Made by a program: the position numbers and the translations under genes. The notes beneath the pieces were generated by a model. The model was not told the DNA's origin. It searched no databases and saw only the letters and a list, made by a program, of their open reading frames with translations. A stretch of 10,309 nt of DNA from Clostridiales bacterium (lineage in GTDB: Bacteria > Bacillota > Clostridia > Clostridiales > Caloramatoraceae), in NCBI GenBank assembly GCA_026416355.1, contig JAOAFH010000025.1:1-10309 (forward strand), written 5' to 3'. Positions 6,820-10,309 of the stretch are shown here, piece by piece (position 1 is the first letter of the stretch; each line of letters starts with the position of its first letter).

Positions 6820-7734
6820 ATGGAAATAAAAGATATAATAAACTCCAAACCTAAAAAAATAGAAAAGATAGATGATGGGTATGTTATCTTTATCTCAAAA
6901 TCAAAAATGCATTTAAAGAGAGTTAATTTAAACGAAAGTGAACTTCTTTTTATAGATGAAGTATTAAGATATGTGAAAAGAAACAATTTCACAGATATAT
7001 TGTTTTTAAATAGATTTAAAGACGGAAAGCCATATTTTAAACAGGATAATCAAATATATATATTAATAGATGATTTGCATCAAGCTGTAAAAATAAAGGA
7101 ATTTAAATATGCATATGTTTATTGTGAACTTTTATCAAAATTTCATTCTTCATCAAATGGGTACAAAGCATCTGCAGGTATAAAACCAAGCGTTACTTGG
7201 GGTAAAAGGGTAGAGAAGTATAAAAATTTATATAGGATATTTGATAAATATATAGATGATATAAAAAATAGAACTAAACACAGTGAGTTTGAAGAGGCAA
7301 TATTAAAAATAGAAGGTGAAATTAAAACAAGAAGCAAAAACTCTATGAAGGTATTTAGGTCTATGGAATATATTAATCTACTTGAAAAGAGCATGAAAAA
7401 TAAAGAAATAATTCTATATGACATAAACAGAGAACCAATTCTGAAAAGAGAAGATATATATATAATATCTAATATTTATGGCATAGCTTATGGACTATAT
7501 GAAGAGGATGTAGCAATGGTCATAAGAAAGTCGGGTGTTAAAGAAACAGATTATTTAGTTTTAATAAATGAGTACAATAAATATTCCAAAAGGCAAATCA
7601 ATCGTGAAGTAGTTGAGGCCTATGTTAAATTCCCTGAAAACACATTAAAACTTATAAAAAAATACAAAGAAAATAAAGATGAAGATATTTTAGAAAAGCT
7701 TGAGGATGCTTTAAAAAAGGATGGAGTGAGGTGA
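6820..7734 (+). CDS. Degenerate CotS-family protein, predicted pseudokinase (second paralog)
   Basis: A 304-aa intact reading frame that follows the CotS architecture of its two neighbours: MHLKRVNL (K33 at the ATP-lysine position), LLSKFHSSSNGYK linker signature, a TWGKRVEKYK block, and AYVKFPENTLKLI in place of the C-terminal FPQDF block. The catalytic centre is gone. Where the neighbours have HHDxxxxN this protein has LYDINREP (D201 kept, both His lost, Asn replaced by P206), and the metal-binding Asp of IDYDYC/VDFDYC is Ser217 in ISNIYG. It is therefore probably inactive as a kinase but not a decayed gene: there is no stop or frameshift, it has a good site AGGAGTGG (6808-6815), and spacings of 10 nt before and 4 nt after. 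A structural or regulatory partner of the active paralogs is inferred. Confidence 0.82.
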   Translation: MEIKDIINSKPKKIEKIDDGYVIFISKSKMHLKRVNLNESELLFIDEVLRYVKRNNFTDILFLNRFKDGKPYFKQDNQIYILIDDLHQAVKIKEFKYAYVYCELLSKFHSSSNGYKASAGIKPSVTWGKRVEKYKNLYRIFDKYIDDIKNRTKHSEFEEAILKIEGEIKTRSKNSMKVFRSMEYINLLEKSMKNKEIILYDINREPILKREDIYIISNIYGIAYGLYEEDVAMVIRKSGVKETDYLVLINEYNKYSKRQINREVVEAYVKFPENTLKLIKKYKENKDEDILEKLEDALKKDGVR

Positions 7735-7738
7735 ATTT

Positions 7739-8752
7739 ATGGAATATAGATTTAGGGATAAAGTTTATTTATCAAACTATATGCTTGACACAGACCTTTT
7801 TGATAAATTTGATTTTTTAGTTGAGGATGCAACTCCTATTCGTTCAGTTTTTATATTAAAAACAAATGATGGACTTAAGATATTAAAGAAAATAGATTAT
7901 AGCAAAGATGAACTGCTATTTATATATGAAAGCTTAAATCACATAAGAAAAAATTATCCATATGTTGTTAACTTCAAAAAAAGCATAGATGGAAGCCCTT
8001 TTGTTGAATACCAAGGAGGAACATATGTTGTTTTAGATTTAATAGAGGGAAGGGAATGTGTTTTTGAAAACCCTGTTGACCTTCTAGGTGCATCAAGGGC
8101 ACTTTCTAAACTTCATAATGCATCAAGTGGCATACAAGTTAAAAATATTAGAAACAACTTGTTTGTTATGGGGGATAAAATAACAAAAAAGATAAAGGAA
8201 CTTGAAATGTGCAAAGAATTTGCGACTTTGCATGTAAATAAAAGTGATTTTGATAGGTTGTTTTTAGAATATGTTGATTATTATATTGAAGAAGCTAAGG
8301 AATCATTAAAAATTTTAGAGGCTTCAGAATATAAGGTATTATGTGAAACAGACTATGTTTTGTGTCACCATGACTTAGCTCATCACAATATACTTGTGGA
8401 TAATGAGGATAATTACTATTTTGTTGATTTTGATTATTGTATGATTGATTTACCATATCATGACCTATGCAACTTAATAACTAAAGCAATAAAACACAAT
8501 ATGTGGAATAGTGATATGGTTGATTTAATAATAAATGGTTATAGTGAAAATAGAAGTATTACTACTAGAGAACTAAATATACTATATGCATACCTAATGT
8601 TCCCACAAGATTTTTATGACATAGCAATAAGCTATTACATGAAAACAAGAGGTTGGGATGAAGACGAATTTTTTGAAAAGCTAAAGAGAAAAGCAGAATA
8701 TAAAGATGATAGAAAGAGGTTTTTGGAGGATTTCAATGGCTGTCACTTATAG
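7739..8752 (+). CDS. CotS-family spore coat kinase-like protein (third paralog)
   Basis: A 337-aa CotS-family protein with all kinase landmarks: LKILKKIDYS (ATP lysine probably K50), YVVLDLIEGRECVFENP (hinge-like), ALSKLHNASSG, catalytic loop CHHDLAHHN (H210, H211, D212, N217), YFVDFDYC with metal Asp D230, and LMFPQDFYDIAISYY near the end. It is closest in layout to the first paralog of this operon. Start ATG 7739 lies 4 nt after the previous stop, with AGGTGA (7729-7734) as ribosome site overlapping that stop. The last codons (NGCHL-stop) form the left arm of an 11-bp hairpin whose right arm is the start of the 22-nt repeat. Expected to act in coat assembly or modification with its neighbours; substrate unknown. 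Confidence 0.88.
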   Translation: MEYRFRDKVYLSNYMLDTDLFDKFDFLVEDATPIRSVFILKTNDGLKILKKIDYSKDELLFIYESLNHIRKNYPYVVNFKKSIDGSPFVEYQGGTYVVLDLIEGRECVFENPVDLLGASRALSKLHNASSGIQVKNIRNNLFVMGDKITKKIKELEMCKEFATLHVNKSDFDRLFLEYVDYYIEEAKESLKILEASEYKVLCETDYVLCHHDLAHHNILVDNEDNYYFVDFDYCMIDLPYHDLCNLITKAIKHNMWNSDMVDLIINGYSENRSITTRELNILYAYLMFPQDFYDIAISYYMKTRGWDEDEFFEKLKRKAEYKDDRKRFLEDFNGCHL

Positions 8753-8762
8753 TGGCAGCCAT
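8736..8762 (+). terminator. Hairpin at the end of the CotS operon, non-canonical terminator
   Basis: An 11-bp stem with one G-T pair: ATGGCTGTCAC (8736-8746) pairs with GTGGCAGCCAT (8752-8762) around TTATA. It spans the stop codon of the last CotS gene. No T tract follows directly (the next bases are ATCACATATAAC, then CTTTTAAAT), so termination would be weak; it could instead be an RNA 3'-end protecting or processing structure. Confidence 0.5.
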
Positions 8763-8774
8763 ATCACATATAAC
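8752..8774 (+). repeat. Direct repeat copy 2 (after the CotS operon)
   Basis: The same 22-nt string as in the MCP gene, at 8753-8774; copies 2 and 3 also share a G in front (23 nt, 8752-8774 and 9534-9556). Read in the equivalent frame from GTG 8752 it gives VAAISHITFKYS then TGA, against MAAISHITFRKS-stop at the end of the third MCP. There is no matching gene body upstream, so this looks like a 3'-end remnant or a mobile short repeat. Confidence 0.85.
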
Positions 8775-8786
8775 TTTTAAATATAG

Positions 8787-8815
8787 TTGAAATATATAAC
8801 AACAATTTATAAAAT
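8787..8815 (+). promoter_or_regulatory. Sigma-A-type promoter of the Uma2 gene
   Basis: TTGAAA (8787-8792), a 17-nt spacer, then TAAAAT (8810-8815). Transcription would start near 8822, just before the ribosome site AGGGGTG (8824-8830), giving a very short leader. This separates the Uma2 gene from the sporulation operon upstream. Confidence 0.55.
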
Positions 8816-8836
8816 AGAATAAAAGGGGTGAAATAA

Positions 8837-9403
8837 ATGGGCGTTGCAGTTAATATAAATAAAATATATACATACAAAGATTATCTAGAACTTGAAGATG
8901 TATCAATGGAAGTTATAGAAGGTATCCCATATCTTATGAGTCCTTCACCAACAGTTGAACATCAAAGAATTTTAAGGAAATTACTTTTGACATTTAGTAA
9001 TTACTTTAAAGAAAGCGATTGTGAGATATTTAGTGCACCTTTAGATGTTGTATTAATTAATGAAAATGAAGAAGTTTTAGATTCAAAAAATATAGTACAG
9101 CCTGATATTTTTATAGTTTGTGATAAAAATAAAATAGCTGATAAAAATATAATTGGAGCCCCAGATTTAATAGTTGAGATAGTATCTACAGGAAGCCAAT
9201 CATTAGATTATGTAAAGAAACTTAATTTATATGAAAAATATAAAGTTAAGGAATATATAATAGTAAATCCAATCAATAAAACAATTTTACAGTATATATT
9301 TGAAGATAATTGTTATAGTTCTCCAAAAATATATAATCAAAATAGTGTGGCTCAGATTAATCTATTTAAGGATTTAGAAATAGATTTTACAAATATATTC
9401 TAG
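8837..9403 (+). CDS. Uma2-family protein (DUF820, PD-(D/E)XK nuclease fold)
   Basis: A 188-aa protein matching the whole Uma2 pattern: YTYKDYLELED and MEVIEGIPYLMSPSPTVEHQ at the N-terminus, FSAPLDVVL in the middle, IVQPDIFIVCD with catalytic-type D90, GAPDLIVEIVS with E114, then D124 and K128 before LYEKYKVKEYIIVNP. These D, E and K positions are those of the PD-(D/E)XK active site, so metal-dependent nuclease activity is possible, but most Uma2 proteins have no proven function. Start ATG 8837 lies 6 nt after AGGGGTG. It is a single-gene unit with its own promoter, no toxin/antitoxin partner is visible, and it lies between two copies of the 22-nt repeat. No terminator separates it from the next promoter at 9411, so some readthrough into the cbiM leader is likely. 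Confidence 0.88.
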   Translation: MGVAVNINKIYTYKDYLELEDVSMEVIEGIPYLMSPSPTVEHQRILRKLLLTFSNYFKESDCEIFSAPLDVVLINENEEVLDSKNIVQPDIFIVCDKNKIADKNIIGAPDLIVEIVSTGSQSLDYVKKLNLYEKYKVKEYIIVNPINKTILQYIFEDNCYSSPKIYNQNSVAQINLFKDLEIDFTNIF

Positions 9404-9410
9404 CTATGTA

Positions 9411-9439
9411 TTGAAGAAGAAAATAAAATTTGTTAAAAT
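9411..9439 (+). promoter_or_regulatory. Strong sigma-A promoter with extended -10 for the cbiM leader
   Basis: TTGAAG (9411-9416), a 17-nt spacer, then TAAAAT (9434-9439) preceded by TG at 9431-9432 (extended -10). Transcription should start at about 9446, so the RNA would begin almost directly with the first CCACGAAGG hairpin. Confidence 0.7.
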
Positions 9440-9443
9440 TAGA

Positions 9444-9531
9444 GTAGCCACGAAGGCAAGTTATTATTTTAGAATTTTTTAATTGCTATATTGTTACCAC
9501 GAGGGTAGCGTTTTTTAACGCTACCCTTTTT
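9444..9531 (+). promoter_or_regulatory. Structured leader with terminator: candidate transcription-ON riboswitch before cbiM
   Basis: Two hairpins carry nearly the same apex, CCACGAAGG (9448-9456) and CCACGAGGG (9497-9505). The first stem is short: GCC 9447-9449 pairs with GGC 9455-9457, and TAGC (9445-9448) could alternatively pair with GCTA (9485-9488). The second has six pairs (9493-9498 with 9504-9509) around loop ACGAG. Its right arm is also the left arm of a strong terminator, so the two are mutually exclusive: ligand stabilising hairpin 2 would allow readthrough. Twin ACGA/ACGR loops recall guanidine-II RNAs, and the arrangement with an overlapping terminator in a Firmicute most resembles guanidine-IV (mepA motif) as I remember it; I could not check a covariance model. 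The regulatory role is well supported by the layout; the ligand is a guess. Confidence 0.6.
9503..9531 (+). terminator. Intrinsic terminator (attenuator) in the cbiM leader
   Basis: GGGTAGCGTT (9503-9512) pairs perfectly with AACGCTACCC (9517-9526) around TTTT, followed by five Ts (9527-9531). It lies about 57 nt after the predicted transcription start and 50 nt before the start codon, the typical place for a premature-termination switch. Its left arm overlaps the second CCACGAGGG hairpin. Confidence 0.9.
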
Positions 9532-9533
9532 GC

Positions 9534-9558
9534 GTGGCAGCCATATCACATATAACAT
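9534..9558 (+). repeat. Direct repeat copy 3 (between the attenuator and cbiM)
   Basis: The 22-nt repeat at 9535-9556, sharing one extra base in front with copy 2 and two extra bases behind with copy 1. In the MCP-tail frame it reads VAAISHITY then TAA. It begins 3 nt after the terminator T tract. Its leading CGTGG(C) (9533-9538) is complementary to the CCACG of both leader hairpins. Confidence 0.82.
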
Positions 9559-9581
9559 ATTAAATTAAAAGGAGGGTTATT

Positions 9582-10309
9582 ATGCATATACCAGAGAATT
9601 ATTTAAGTCCATCTACATGTACAGCATTTTATTTAGCAATCATACCTATGATTAAAAGAGCAATCACAAAAGTTAAAGAGGAAGTTGACAGAAGAAAAAT
9701 GTCTCTTTTAGGAGTTGCGGCTGCATATTCCTTTTTAATAATGATGTTTAATGTTCCATTACTTGGAGGGACAACAGGTCATGCAGTTGGAGCTGTTATA
9801 ATAGCAATACTTCTTGGACCATATGCTGCTTTTATATCAGTTGCTGTGGCACTAACAATACAAGCTCTATTCTTTGGAGATGGTGGAATACTATCTTTAA
9901 GTGCAAATATATTCAACATGGCTTTTGTTATGTCCTTTAGCGGATATTATATTTACAAAAAACTAAAGGATAAACATGAAAACTTAGCAGTTTTTCTAGG
10001 TTCATATATTGGTTTAAATATAGCAGCATTACTTACAGCCATAGAATTTGGAATTCAGCCATATCTTTTTAAAGCAGCAGATGGAACACCACTATATTGT
10101 CCATATGGTTTAAATGTAGCAATACCTGCAATGATGATTTCACATATTTTAGTTGCAGGAGTTATAGAAGGCGTTGTATCATTACTTATATATAAAGCTG
10201 CTAAACAAACAGACTTAGTAAAAATCTATGAAAATGATGAAAATACAAATTCAACAAAAAAAGTATATTTATTTATAGCAGCATTAATAGCATTGTCTCC
10301 ACTTGGACT
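9582..10309 (+). CDS. cbiM: CbiM/NikM-type substrate-binding subunit of a cobalt/nickel ECF transporter (3' end outside window)
   Basis: The first 242 residues of an integral-membrane metal-uptake protein; the frame is still open at the window edge. The N-terminus MHIPENYLSPSTC is the family signature. In solved NikM/CbiM proteins the metal is held by the N-terminal Met1-His2 and a further His; here H2 and H67 (GGTTGHAVGA) occupy those places. Hydrophobic helices follow (GAVIIAILLGPYAAFISVAV, then LTIQALFFGDGGILSLSANIF, both family hallmarks), and ISHILVAGVIEGVVSLLIY. The last visible residues, LIALSPLG, start a further membrane helix like the fused CbiN/PDGLE-type extension of long family members. 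Start ATG 9582 follows AGGAGG (9570-9575) by 6 nt. Expected partners (CbiN/Q/O) would lie downstream. Cobalt versus nickel cannot be decided; expression is gated by the leader attenuator. Confidence 0.9.
   Translation, partial: MHIPENYLSPSTCTAFYLAIIPMIKRAITKVKEEVDRRKMSLLGVAAAYSFLIMMFNVPLLGGTTGHAVGAVIIAILLGPYAAFISVAVALTIQALFFGDGGILSLSANIFNMAFVMSFSGYYIYKKLKDKHENLAVFLGSYIGLNIAALLTAIEFGIQPYLFKAADGTPLYCPYGLNVAIPAMMISHILVAGVIEGVVSLLIYKAAKQTDLVKIYENDENTNSTKKVYLFIAALIALSPLG

Noticed and set aside
6726..6992. Antisense frames opposite the CotS operon (also 5601-5867, 6497-6781, 7143-7424)
   Set aside because: Phe/Ser/Leu-rich shadows of AT-rich genes, crossing gene boundaries, without translation signals.
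6820..7734. Calling the middle CotS paralog a pseudogene
   Set aside because: Full-length open frame, good ribosome site and tight operon spacing; the loss is confined to catalytic residues, which fits a pseudokinase better than decay.
3810..9558. CRISPR array suggested by a 22-nt repeat
   Set aside because: Only three copies, separated by 0.8 and 4.9 kb, one inside a coding gene, no cas genes.
9404..9581. Cobalamin or NiCo riboswitch before cbiM
   Set aside because: Too short and lacking the large multi-helix core of a cobalamin riboswitch, and no four-way-junction NiCo pattern; the twin CCACGARGG hairpins fit neither.

Overview
The window looks like chromosome from an endospore-forming, flagellated, anaerobic member of the Clostridia. 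The DNA is strongly AT-rich, the Shine-Dalgarno sites are strong (AGGAGG/AGGGGG type), rho-independent terminators are frequent, and the gene content is chemoreceptors plus a spore-coat cluster. Genus cannot be fixed from sequence alone; a Clostridium/Caloramator-like clostridium is my best inference.

Layout. (1) 1-3847, plus strand: three tandem chemoreceptor genes. The first is only a C-terminal end, the second is a classic two-membrane-segment dCache/HAMP receptor, and the third has no external sensor but carries a Cache/PAS-like domain after its signalling domain. Each is followed by its own terminator, so they are probably separate transcription units. (2) 3880-5410, minus strand: a GT4 glycosyltransferase of the CotSA type, then a 120-aa protein of unknown function. 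(3) 5551-8752, plus strand and divergent from the glycosyltransferase: a tight four-gene operon of a CotS-family kinase-like protein, a 93-aa charged coiled-coil protein, a degenerate CotS-family protein that has lost its catalytic residues, and a third intact-looking CotS-family protein. A sigma-K-like promoter lies in front, which fits late mother-cell expression and a role in coat or outer-layer assembly or glycosylation. (4) 8837-9403: a Uma2-family (PD-(D/E)XK fold) protein with its own sigma-A promoter. (5) 9411-10309: a strong sigma-A promoter, a structured leader with an intrinsic terminator, and the start of a CbiM/NikM-type cobalt/nickel ECF transporter gene that runs off the window.

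The main points of interest are these. The cbiM leader has two hairpins with near-identical CCACGARGG apices. The second hairpin is mutually exclusive with a terminator, the layout of a transcription-ON riboswitch; it resembles guanidine-responsive (class IV, or II) RNAs as I remember them. A 22-nt exact direct repeat occurs three times; it encodes the C-terminal MAAISHIT tail of the third chemoreceptor and recurs as noncoding copies on both sides of the Uma2 unit. A predicted pseudokinase sits between two intact CotS paralogs. No tRNA, rRNA, CRISPR array, transposase or integrase gene was seen.
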